Source: Roseimarinus sp035271585 (GTDB taxonomy: Bacteria > Bacteroidota > Bacteroidia > Bacteroidales > Prolixibacteraceae). Taken from it: DNA of 64,000 bases. Where the stretch lies: the NCBI GenBank assembly GCA_035271585.1, contig DATERL010000098.1, forward strand, positions 1 to 64,000, in the 5' to 3' direction. The first letter of the stretch is position 1, and every line of letters begins with the position of its first letter. This document shows, one piece after another, positions 53,534 through 62,427 of this stretch. The position numbers and the translations under genes are program-made. Under the pieces are notes generated by a model. The model made no database searches. It had not been told where the DNA came from and was given only the letters and a program-made list of their open reading frames with translations.

Positions 53534-53870
53534 CCCTTTGCTACAGTCACACATCCCGAAAGTTTTCGGGATCAAGCCGTACAAGCCACGCTGCAAGCCA
53601 AACTTGTCAATAAGTGTGCCTGTCCTCAGGCAGAAAAATGAAAGGTCTTGCAGCAAATCTAACGACAACAGAAAACCGAAAATTAAACGCCAATGCACAC
53701 AGGCGGAATATAAAATGCAGGTTCTAAAGGCATAGGAAACTTTATCGCTTTTTTGTAGCTTCGTAACGTGGGATAATTAAACTGTTTCAATCACCTGCAC
53801 TTTACATAGCGCCAACCGTTATTGGTTATTGTAAGTTGTAACAAATCATAAAAACTTAAAATATAATCAT
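53534..53870. other. Spacer after hsdR with hairpins
   Basis: No believable gene. Atcccgaaagttttcgggat (53553-53572) is a short GC hairpin, without a T tract. A similar hairpin, tcccgatgtttttcggga, lies at about 24655. The end of the spacer, tagcgccaaccgttattgg, resembles the ends of the other island spacers (a GTTA/GTTG core). Confidence 0.45.
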
Positions 53871-54296
53871 ATGGAAACGAGAGAGAAAATGGTTTTATCG
53901 GACAAATTATCAATAGATAATCCTGAGATAGATAATGAACATAAGAAGTTATTTGAAATATATAATGAACTGGTAGATTTAATCGAATTAAAAAAGAGTC
54001 GTGAGGATTTTGCGAGAATTCTTACAATGATGACAGATTATAGTTTGAAACACTTTAAGAAAGAAGAAAAGTATATGAGCCTTTTATCTTATCCTAAGAT
54101 TAATGAACATATAGCCTACCATCGAAACTATATCTATACTGTAGCAATGTATAATATTGATTTATTAAGTGAAAATCCTCCAAATCCTGTAGAAATTATC
54201 AAATTTTTAAAGGATTGGTGGTTAAATCATATAATAAAAGTCGATTCAATGTATGAGAACTTTAAAAAAGAGAATGCACTAAACATTAAATACTAA
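53871..54296 (+). CDS. Bacteriohemerythrin
   Basis: 141 residues, the usual single-domain size. The iron ligands are in place: NEHKKLFEI (His24), KHFKKEEKYM (His61, Glu65), NEHIAYHRNY (His80, His84) and WWLNHIIKVD (a late His and Asp). It should bind a diiron centre and oxygen in the cytoplasm, for storage, sensing or protection in an organism meeting low oxygen. No partner gene is seen; it is a solitary gene in the island. Confidence 0.93.
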   Translation: METREKMVLSDKLSIDNPEIDNEHKKLFEIYNELVDLIELKKSREDFARILTMMTDYSLKHFKKEEKYMSLLSYPKINEHIAYHRNYIYTVAMYNIDLLSENPPNPVEIIKFLKDWWLNHIIKVDSMYENFKKENALNIKY

Positions 54297-54410
54297 AACT
54301 TTAAATGAAGATGGTGAATAGGGATAGACCTAATCGTTAGATTAGGACAAATTGGCGAAACCTCTCCAAAATACAAGGGCTTAAAAATTAGACAGAAACG
54401 AACAACAGCC

Positions 54411-54555
54411 AATAATATAAATTACATCTCATTTGCCGTATACGTGCTGATTGCGAAGCTTTATAGCTCGTCTGTAACTTTGGTGCGGCACGGCATCCGT
54501 TAGCTGACAAACGCAATCCCCAACTAAATCATAGCGCAAGCCATTGTACGCAAGA
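54411..54555. repeat. Dispersed repeat, family 2 copy 2
   Basis: Tgccgtatacgtgctgattgc...gtgcggcacggcatccgttagctgac matches the spacer element at 42606-42700. The end (ccaactaaatcatagcgcaa, then gccattgtacgcaa) also resembles the end of family 1 (aaatcatac, ccgttgtgc), so both families share a terminal design. The spacer 54297-54704 has no gene. Confidence 0.6.
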
Positions 54556-54704
54556 ATATCAAGCGCGCTGAAATAAATAATTAAACCAAAATGGATGAAA
54601 AAATATATTAAACAAACTGCATACATTGAATTTGAATAAACACTTGGCTTCGTTTGTTGGAGCGCAAACATGCTATTAACTTTTGTAGCCAAATTAAACA
54701 GAAA

Positions 54705-54977
54705 ATGGAGAAAAATAATATTCAACCAAAAGAACAGCCCAACAACCCTTTGCACGGGGTAAAATTGATAACTATACTCGAGGTGCTGGAGGAGAGGTAT
54801 GGTTGGGAATGGTTAGCAATGAAAATTAATATCAATTGTTTTAAAAGCAATCCTTCGATTAAATCGAGCCTAACATTTTTAAGAAAAACACAATGGGCAA
54901 GAGATAAAGTTGAACAGCTTTATCTCGATTTAGAAAAGAAAAAAAAGATGGAACAGAATCGCAATAGAGAATTATAA
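54705..54977 (+). CDS. VF530 family (DUF2132) small DNA-binding-like protein
   Basis: 90 residues from the ATG at 54705; an upstream in-frame start would only add an unrelated stretch. NPLHGVKLITILEVLEERYGWEWLAMKININCFKSNPSIKSSLTFLRKTQWAR is the family core. The structure of VF530 suggested nucleic acid binding, but its role is unknown. A lysine-rich tail follows. It lies 27 bp before rapA and may be transcribed with it. Confidence 0.85.
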   Translation: MEKNNIQPKEQPNNPLHGVKLITILEVLEERYGWEWLAMKININCFKSNPSIKSSLTFLRKTQWARDKVEQLYLDLEKKKKMEQNRNREL

Positions 54978-55004
54978 TAATAACCTTAAAAAGAATCATT
55001 ATAT

Positions 55005-57854
55005 ATGGGAGATTTTCTTCCTAATCAAAGATACACCAGCTCTGGAGAACCTGAACTCGGAGTGGGCACTGTAAGCGAGATACGCAAAGGAAAGGTACAG
55101 ATACATTTTCCAATATCGAACGAGGTACGACTGTATGCTATAGAAAGTGCACCTTTGCTCCGAACTGTTTTCAAACCAGGCGATTCAATAGTCGATAAAC
55201 AAGGCCAACCCATGTTAATTGAACAAGTTGAACTGGTAAATGCACTTTATGTGTATTATGGGAAAAACAGAAAATTGCATGAGGCAGAACTTGGCGATGT
55301 GTCTATTACGCACAGTGTTGATGATCGGCTGTTTACAGGTGATGTTGATTCGCCCGAAATGTTTGCCCTGCGCAGAGAAACGCTTTATCACAACCATAAA
55401 AGAAGTGTTTCACCAGTGCATGGATTTGTGGGTGGAAAAATTGATTTAATCCCTCATCAACTTTATATTGCACATGAGGTAAGCTCGCGATTTGCTCCTC
55501 GGGTTTTGTTATCCGATCAGGTTGGATTGGGGAAAACCATTGAGGCCTGCTTAATTCTGCATCGCTTATTGGTGAGTGGACGCATATCAAGGGTACTGAT
55601 TCTAGTTCCCGAATCGCTTATACACCAGTGGTTTGTAGAAGTGTTGCGAAAATTCAACCTGTGGTTCAATATTTTCGATGAAGAACGTTGCGCCGCTCTT
55701 GAAGATGGTGCACCCGATGGAAATCCTTTTCTCGATAATCAGTTGATAATTTGCAGTATCGAGTTTTTGGCCGGTTCAAAAAAACGAAGCCAACAAGCCA
55801 TTTCAGCTAACTGGGATATGCTTGTTGTTGACGAAGCCCATCACCTCGAATGGTCTGTTAACGAGGTTAGTACTGAGTATAGCATTGTGGAATTACTGAG
55901 CCAGGTGGCCAAAGGATTGCTGCTTCTTACTGCTACTCCAGAGCAATTAGGTGTAGAAAGTCATTTTGCACGACTTCGATTACTCGATCCCAATCGATAC
56001 GCTAATTACAACGATTTTATAAACGAATCGGAAGGCAATAAAAACATTGCAACTATTGTTGAAAAACTATCATTAAGTACAGCGTTAAAACCGAAAGACA
56101 TAAAGCTGTTAGAAGCCATTTTCTCTAAAGAAAGAATCGCATTATTAGCCAATAAAAATGAAATAGCAACGCATAACCTTATCGAAGATTTGCTCGATCA
56201 ACATGGTCCGGGGCGGGTTGTATTTCGAAATACCCGACTGGCAATGAGCGGATTTCCTAAACGAATAGCGCATATAATTCCCATTGAGCAAGAAGAAAAT
56301 CATAGTCTTTGGATTGAACGTGCAACAAATGAGTTTTTAGCTGATATAGAAAATACTTCAACAACTAAAAGCGAACAACAATTTTGGTTTGATGAAGATC
56401 CGCGAGTAGCGTGGCTTTTAATGAAGATGAAAGCACTGAATCCGGCCAAAATACTATTGATATGCACTTCAAAAGAAAAAGTTTTAGCATTAGAATCGGC
56501 CTTAAGTAGGTTCGCTAATAAAGTAGGCGTTTTTCATGAAGACCTCACGCTTGTACAACGGGATAGAAATGCGGCATGGTTTGCTGACGCTGATAGTGCT
56601 CAAATACTGCTCTGTTCAGAAATAGGAAGCGAAGGTCGGAATTTTCAATTTGCCCATCATCTCATACTATTTGACGTGCCATTGCATCCCGAATTATTGG
56701 AGCAGCGAATAGGACGCCTCGACCGAATAGGACAGAAAAAAGACATCGATATTCATATCCCGTATTTGGTTGGCAGCCCACAAAATCTGCTTGTTAAATG
56801 GTTTCACGAAGGTCTGAATGCCTTTAACACTAACCTTGAAGGTGGAAACATTATATCTAAATTATTTGGTGAACGATTACTAAGCATTTCCAAAACACCA
56901 TCATTTGAAGAGGCGAATTCCGAACTGGAAGCATTGATAGCTGAAACAGCTAACTTTCGAAAAAAACTGAAGAAAGATCTTGCCAACGGACGTGATAAAC
57001 TACTAGAAATGAACTCATTTAGGCCAGAAGTAGCAAGGAAGTTAATTGCACAAATTAAAACCGAAGATAAAGATAGTGCGCTTGAAATATATTTAACAAA
57101 AGTGTTTCAGCATTTTAATGTAGAAATGGAAGACCTGGCTGCCCGAACCTACTTGTTACATCCAGCATCATTTAACGCTGAAGTGTTTCCTTCCATTCCA
57201 CAAGAAGGAATACAAGTTACATTTGATAGAAAACGAGCACTTAGCAGAGACGATGTGAGTTTCATTAGCTGGGACCATCCCATGGCAACAGGGGCAATTG
57301 ACATGGTATTGAGCTCAACATTTGGTAGTGCCAGCTGTGGAGTTATTCGCATCGACCCAGATCAGCGCAAACAAGGAACCGGCACTCCTGCCCTACTACT
57401 TGAGTTGCTTTTTGTACTTGAAACAGCGGGCAAACAAAGCATCGATATTGACCGTTTTCTGCCGCACACACCACTAAGAATTATTGTAGATCATACTGGA
57501 AAAGAAGTAACAGACATGTATTCTTTTGAAATGCTCAACAAGAACTTAATACCTAGCAGAATAAACAGCTTGCTTGAAAATGAAACATTTGTAGATACAA
57601 TATTGCCAAATATGATTTCATCGGCTACAAAAATTGCTAAAGGAATGGGCGAAAATGAAATAACAAAAGGTTTGCAACGAATGAAACTCACGCTGAATCA
57701 TGAAATAGATCGACTTACGGCATTACAAAAAAGGAACAAACACATTAGGCCAGACGAAATTCAAACTGCAATTGAAGAACGTAGCGCCTTATCGACCATG
57801 ATAAATAATGCACGGGTACGATTAGATGCCATGCAACTTATTCGGAAAGAGTAA
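55005..57854 (+). CDS. rapA: RNA polymerase-associated SNF2 ATPase RapA
   Basis: 949 residues, close to the 968 of E. coli RapA. The N-terminal Tudor/KOW-like part begins MGDFLPNQRYTSSGEPELGVGTV. The SNF2 motor has SDQVGLGKTIEACLILHRLL, VVDEAHHLEWS and LLTATPEQLG, and the second lobe has LCSEIGSEGRNFQFAHHLILFDVP and QRIGRLDRIGQ. The C-terminal RapA_C region is complete. It recycles RNA polymerase and clears it from DNA. It is rare in Bacteroidota compared with gammaproteobacteria, so transfer with the island is possible. Confidence 0.93.
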   Translation: MGDFLPNQRYTSSGEPELGVGTVSEIRKGKVQIHFPISNEVRLYAIESAPLLRTVFKPGDSIVDKQGQPMLIEQVELVNALYVYYGKNRKLHEAELGDVSITHSVDDRLFTGDVDSPEMFALRRETLYHNHKRSVSPVHGFVGGKIDLIPHQLYIAHEVSSRFAPRVLLSDQVGLGKTIEACLILHRLLVSGRISRVLILVPESLIHQWFVEVLRKFNLWFNIFDEERCAALEDGAPDGNPFLDNQLIICSIEFLAGSKKRSQQAISANWDMLVVDEAHHLEWSVNEVSTEYSIVELLSQVAKGLLLLTATPEQLGVESHFARLRLLDPNRYANYNDFINESEGNKNIATIVEKLSLSTALKPKDIKLLEAIFSKERIALLANKNEIATHNLIEDLLDQHGPGRVVFRNTRLAMSGFPKRIAHIIPIEQEENHSLWIERATNEFLADIENTSTTKSEQQFWFDEDPRVAWLLMKMKALNPAKILLICTSKEKVLALESALSRFANKVGVFHEDLTLVQRDRNAAWFADADSAQILLCSEIGSEGRNFQFAHHLILFDVPLHPELLEQRIGRLDRIGQKKDIDIHIPYLVGSPQNLLVKWFHEGLNAFNTNLEGGNIISKLFGERLLSISKTPSFEEANSELEALIAETANFRKKLKKDLANGRDKLLEMNSFRPEVARKLIAQIKTEDKDSALEIYLTKVFQHFNVEMEDLAARTYLLHPASFNAEVFPSIPQEGIQVTFDRKRALSRDDVSFISWDHPMATGAIDMVLSSTFGSASCGVIRIDPDQRKQGTGTPALLLELLFVLETAGKQSIDIDRFLPHTPLRIIVDHTGKEVTDMYSFEMLNKNLIPSRINSLLENETFVDTILPNMISSATKIAKGMGENEITKGLQRMKLTLNHEIDRLTALQKRNKHIRPDEIQTAIEERSALSTMINNARVRLDAMQLIRKE

Positions 57855-58082
57855 TTTTGTAGTAGATTGATAACAATAGACTGTTAGATTATTGGATAAT
57901 AGATTAAAATAAGACAGGATGTGCTGATAAAGGGCGACATAATACATCGATTACCGGACAATAACACAACAAACTATTAAACAAACGAACACCTATAAAT
58001 AACTGTTTGGGGCATAAATTTTAAATTAGCAAAAAAGATCCGTAAATTACTAGATATAATAATTGAGTAAAAACACAACAGA
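57855..58082. other. Spacer between rapA and the DUF2130 gene
   Basis: No gene. The section near 57865-57945 resembles 12210-12270 before cruF, a weak dispersed repeat. Confidence 0.35.
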
Positions 58083-59321
58083 ATGAACGATAAAATAAAA
58101 TGTCCAAACTGTGGACACGAATTTGATGTTGAAGAGGCCCTTTCGGGGAAATTAGAAGCTCAATTCAAGGCTAAATATGAGCGGAAGGTTACTGAACAAG
58201 CTCAAATATTTAACTTAGAACGTAAAGGACTCGAGAAGGAAAAAGAGGAATTTGAACAAAAGAAAGAAAAAGAAAACGAACTCTTTAAGGAAAAGCTTGA
58301 ACAGCGCTTAGCAAAAGAATCGGAAAAAATCCAAAAGCAAACTCAAGAATCATTTGAACAACAATTAAAATCACTTCAAGAAGAAAACGATAAAAAGAAA
58401 ACAGAAAACAGGGCATTAAAAGCGCAAGAAATTGATTTACTAAAAAGAGAAAATGAACTAAAAGAAAAAGCTGAGGACTTAAAACTTAACGTTCAAAAAG
58501 AATTACTTGAAAAACAAACTGAGATAGAAGAAAAAGCAAAAGCGAAAGAACGTGAATCAATGGCTTTAAAAGAAAAAGAATATCAAAAACAACTTGATGA
58601 CCAAAGAAAGCTAATTGATGAAATGAAAAGAAAAGCAGAACAAGGCTCAATGCAAATGCAAGGAGAAGTTCAAGAATTAGCACTTGAAGAACTGCTGAAA
58701 AATACTTACCCTTTCGACAGTATTGATGAAGTTGGAAAAGGAATTCGTGGAGCTGATTGCATTCAAACGGTAATAAATTCATTTCAAAAAACCTGCGGCA
58801 CAATAGTATATGAAAGTAAAAGAACGAAAAGTTTTTCGAACGATTGGATAAACAAACTCAAGCAAGACCAAATTAATTGTAAAGCCGATATTGCTGTAAT
58901 TGTTACTGAAACTTTCCCAACTGATATGGATAGATTTGGAGAAAAAAACGGGGTGTGGATTTGTGGTTTTAATGAAGTAAAAAGTGTTTCATTTGTTTTA
59001 AGGGAGCTATTAATTAAAACTCAATCGGTAAAATCATCCGACGAGAATAAAGGGGAAAAAATGGAACTTCTTTATTCGTATTTAACAAGTAATGAGTTTG
59101 TTCAAAACATCAATAGAATTATTGAGAATTATGATTCAATGATTCAACAATTGAATTACGAGAAGAAAAGTGCATTCAAAAACTTTGCAACAAGAGAAAA
59201 ACAGATTTGGGGAGTGCAGGAAAATATAAATGTACTATTTGGTTCGATTAAAGGAATTGCGGGTAAAGAATTAGAAACTTCGGCAATTTTGGAACTGCCA
59301 AACACAACAATTGATGTGTAA
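58083..59321 (+). CDS. DUF2130 domain protein with zinc ribbon and coiled coil
   Basis: 412 residues. A zinc-ribbon-like IKCPNCGHEFDVEEALSG opens the protein. Residues about 30-200 form a long, charged coiled coil. The C-terminal half is the DUF2130 region (LEELLKNTYPFDSIDEVGKGIRGADCIQTV, YESKRTKSFSNDWI, KLKQDQINCKADIAVIVTE). That half has the D...ExK-like pattern of restriction-endonuclease folds (GADC...VYESKRT), so it may be a nuclease. Function is not established. The gene is single. Confidence 0.82.
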   Translation: MNDKIKCPNCGHEFDVEEALSGKLEAQFKAKYERKVTEQAQIFNLERKGLEKEKEEFEQKKEKENELFKEKLEQRLAKESEKIQKQTQESFEQQLKSLQEENDKKKTENRALKAQEIDLLKRENELKEKAEDLKLNVQKELLEKQTEIEEKAKAKERESMALKEKEYQKQLDDQRKLIDEMKRKAEQGSMQMQGEVQELALEELLKNTYPFDSIDEVGKGIRGADCIQTVINSFQKTCGTIVYESKRTKSFSNDWINKLKQDQINCKADIAVIVTETFPTDMDRFGEKNGVWICGFNEVKSVSFVLRELLIKTQSVKSSDENKGEKMELLYSYLTSNEFVQNINRIIENYDSMIQQLNYEKKSAFKNFATREKQIWGVQENINVLFGSIKGIAGKELETSAILELPNTTIDV

Positions 59322-59458
59322 AAACGCATTGCGAAGCGCCACTATAAGTGATTGGCTATAATGGTTTCGCTTTGCTCGATTACTGTTTTTGTTCGGACAA
59401 TAATCAAATATGCAGAACATTGCGCACCATTAAAAAAACTCGAACTATCAAATAAACA

Positions 59459-60226
59459 ATGAATATGGAAATAAAACAAGACCTAAAACTTGCAGTAATA
59501 ATTGATGCCGATAACGTTCCTTCAGAAAATGTGAAAGGCATGATGGAAGAAATTGCAAAATATGGAGTACCAACTTTTAAAAGAATTTATGGCGATTGGA
59601 CAAAACCGAATTTATCGGGTTGGAAAAACGTACTGTTAGAAAATGCCATTACACCCATTCAACAATATGGATATACAACAGGCAAAAACTCAACCGATTC
59701 GGCCATGATTATTGATGCAATGGACATTTTATATAGTGGTAAAGTAGATGGATTTTGCATTGTATCAAGCGATAGCGATTTTACAAGACTCGCAATTAGA
59801 CTGAGAGAATCAGGAATGAAAGTATTTGGGTTTGGAGAAAAAAAGACCCCAAATCCATTTATTGTCGCCTGTGAAAAATTCATCTATCTCGAAATTCTAA
59901 AGAAAACGACTTCAGTTACTTCAACTGGGAAACAAAAAACAGAAAAATCTCCAGACGCTAAAAAAGAAACTATAAAGCAAATTGACACAGAAATTATAGC
60001 ACTAATATCATCAACAGTAAATGATATTGCTGACGAAGATGGATGGGCATTTTTGGGCGATGTTGGGGGTTTATTGATTAAGAAAAAACCTGATTTTGAC
60101 CCTCGAAATTATGGCTTTGAAAAGCTTACTCCTTTAATTAAAGCACTAAAAAAGAATTTTGATATTGATGAACGAACCACCGAAAGAGCATCGATAAAAC
60201 TGGTTTACATAAAAACAAAAAAATAA
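59459..60226 (+). CDS. NYN-domain protein with C-terminal OST-HTH/LOTUS domain
   Basis: 255 residues. The N-terminal NYN/LabA-type part has LAVIIDADNVPSENVKGM, NSTDSAMIIDAMDILYSGKVDGFCIVSSDSDFTRLA with several conserved aspartates, typical of PIN-like RNases. The C-terminal part (QIDTEIIALISSTVNDIADEDGWAFLGDVGGLLIKKKP...FEKLTPLIKAL) is an OST-HTH domain that binds RNA in known relatives. Together this suggests an RNA-cleaving or RNA-tagging protein. Starts at residue 1 and 3 are both possible. Confidence 0.88.
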   Translation: MNMEIKQDLKLAVIIDADNVPSENVKGMMEEIAKYGVPTFKRIYGDWTKPNLSGWKNVLLENAITPIQQYGYTTGKNSTDSAMIIDAMDILYSGKVDGFCIVSSDSDFTRLAIRLRESGMKVFGFGEKKTPNPFIVACEKFIYLEILKKTTSVTSTGKQKTEKSPDAKKETIKQIDTEIIALISSTVNDIADEDGWAFLGDVGGLLIKKKPDFDPRNYGFEKLTPLIKALKKNFDIDERTTERASIKLVYIKTKK

Positions 60227-60441
60227 CAGTACACAGGCCCTTATAATTATTGAGCCAGAATGATAACACATTGCTTAATAGGCAAGACATTGCGTATTAG
60301 ATAGTTTTTAAAAATATTATAAGAAGTTGTATATTGCCAATGAAATTGCTCCTAACCCCTCGGCGATTTCGCATAGCCAACTTTTAGTATCCAAAAATGA
60401 AGATAGTGAAGCTGATTGTTGTACAATAAATAATAGCGAAA

Positions 60442-61788
60442 ATGGAAATGGATAGCTTTCAAGTTTTAACCATTATGAACTCCGGAATTAGTTTTATAAT
60501 GGGGTTTTATATGCTTTTTTTGCACAGAAACACTTCTTGCGATGGGCCGGGATACTGGGCTGCTGGAAGCTTAGTAATTGGATTTGGATTATTGTTAAGC
60601 GTCTTTTCCTCCGTTGAAAATTTCCTTAAAATTGACGGCTACCCACTTTTTACAACAATTGGTCTTTATTTGTATTTAGCCGGAATTTGGAAGTTTAAGG
60701 GGAAAAAGATTAATAAATGGATCGTTATGGGTATTCCAATTTTAGACATTCTACAATCCATTATTTTCGTCAGAATTATCCCTTTACATCAGATCCACAG
60801 CGGCTTACATATTTTATTCCTAATTATATATTGTATATTTGGCACAGTTGAAATGCTTCGATTAGACGCAACTCAAAACTATCTCAAGAAATTATTCCGC
60901 CTTAATGCCTTTGCTTTTACCATTACGCTGATTCTTTTATTGCTCAATGTTTACGTTTTAATCACGAACCCTAATATTGAACCATTTAAAACAACCGAAA
61001 TCGTAATTTTGGGTCAAATTACTACAGGTTTTGTGATGATTGCTTTAACATTTGGATTTTTATCGGCAGTGAACATTCGCCTAAATATGGAATTAAATAA
61101 TCAAATTAAATCTAAAACTAAATTTCTATCTATTATTGGGCATGACTTAAGAGGCCCGATAGGAAATATTAGTAATTTTTTGGATTTGCTGCAAAATAAT
61201 TCCAATTTAAATGAAGAGGAAAGAATAGATTATTTTTCGGCATTAAATAAACTAAGTGAATCTACTTATCATCTTTTACAAAACCTGATGGAGTGGGCAA
61301 CTCAATCGAAAGATTTGAATAAGTTTGAAAGTACGCGAATTGAATTAAGTCAAATTATCTACAACGATATTGAACTTTTCAAGAGCTCAACAGCATTAAA
61401 ATCAATTAGTCTGGAAATCAACAAAGGGGAACAAACTTTTTTTATGGGCAACGCAAATATGATACAAACCATTGTTCGTAATTTGGTTTCCAATGCGGTT
61501 AAATTTACTCCAATGGGAGGAACTATCACCATTAAAACGGAAAGAGTGCTCAATAAAACCCGCTTAATTGTTTCTGATACAGGGCAAGGCATTAAGCCGG
61601 AAATTATCGATTCGCTTTTTAAATTTGAAACCAACAATTCAACAATTGGCACCAATGGAGAAGTGGGCTCGGGTTTGGGTCTTGTGCTTTGTAAAGATTT
61701 GACATACAGGAATAATGGAACAATTAAAATTGAAAGTCAAGTAGGTATTGGCACCAAAGTTATAGTTGAATTTCCGGCAGCAAAGTAA
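60442..61788 (+). CDS. Membrane sensor histidine kinase
   Basis: 448 residues. The N-terminal half (about 1-215) has seven hydrophobic helices with no known sensor name. The kinase core follows: the phosphorylated His234 in SIIGHDLRGPIGN, the N box NLVSNAVKFTP, the G1 box SDTGQGI and the G2 box GSGLGLVLCKDL. It should respond to a membrane signal and pass phosphate to a response regulator. No regulator gene is adjacent, so it is an orphan kinase. Confidence 0.92.
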   Translation: MEMDSFQVLTIMNSGISFIMGFYMLFLHRNTSCDGPGYWAAGSLVIGFGLLLSVFSSVENFLKIDGYPLFTTIGLYLYLAGIWKFKGKKINKWIVMGIPILDILQSIIFVRIIPLHQIHSGLHILFLIIYCIFGTVEMLRLDATQNYLKKLFRLNAFAFTITLILLLLNVYVLITNPNIEPFKTTEIVILGQITTGFVMIALTFGFLSAVNIRLNMELNNQIKSKTKFLSIIGHDLRGPIGNISNFLDLLQNNSNLNEEERIDYFSALNKLSESTYHLLQNLMEWATQSKDLNKFESTRIELSQIIYNDIELFKSSTALKSISLEINKGEQTFFMGNANMIQTIVRNLVSNAVKFTPMGGTITIKTERVLNKTRLIVSDTGQGIKPEIIDSLFKFETNNSTIGTNGEVGSGLGLVLCKDLTYRNNGTIKIESQVGIGTKVIVEFPAAK

Positions 61789-62427
61789 AAATAATGTAGA
61801 TAAAAGATAAGAGACAAAAGATGTCAATGCCTAAATAACGTTGACCGATTTAACTTTCTTTTTTCTTAATTTTCTATTTATTGTAAACATTCCAAATATG
61901 CAGAATCTAAGCCCGAAACGGGCAAAAGCATCAGCGTAGGGCAAGGCCCTACGGTAACAAGGTAAATGAACGAAGTGAATGCCACCCTGGGATAATAGCA
62001 AAAAGTAAAAAAACCGGCCACGGTAGCCAAATCATAAAAGCAATAACGATCATGGCTTGAATGGGCAAAAGCATCAGCATGGCGCATCGTCCTCCAAGGG
62101 TTTATCAATAATTTTACAAACCGAAGCTTTTTTTAAATATGATCAGCGAAATTTATTCAACCAAAAGAGCTGATAGTTTCTGAAGAAATTGTATTTTCAT
62201 CCTCAACGATGTTTTTCAACAAAATAAGAAGTGAAAAACAATCCCTTAGGCAAGCTTCGTAAAATATTATCTTACAGGGTTTACCTATTTTTATTGATTT
62301 TTTTTGCACAGTTAAGGGTAATCTATATGTTTAATTATGAACCGATCCACGAGGTATACCTCACAAACAAGGATGATTAAATGTAGGGCGAGTTCCATGA
62401 GATGCCAAAAATTTTAAATTTTATCGA
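61789..62427. repeat. Repeat-rich gene-free spacer
   Basis: Gggcaaaagcatcagc occurs exactly at 61920-61935 and 62063-62078. The first copy runs into the hairpin cgtagggc/gccctacg (61935-61953). Ccacggtagccaaatcat at 62018-62035 is the exact inverse of 15013-15030. A minus-strand ORF (61878-62108) follows the repeat and is not a convincing gene. The remaining part up to the PQQ gene shows no feature. Confidence 0.6.

Noticed and set aside
53538..53735. 65-codon ORF after hsdR
   Set aside because: Composition is unlike protein, it overlaps the hairpin, and no start signal or similarity is seen.
61878..62108. 76-codon minus-strand ORF in the spacer before the PQQ gene
   Set aside because: It is made of dispersed repeat sequence, has no domain and no start context. 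Part of it recurs inverted in another spacer.
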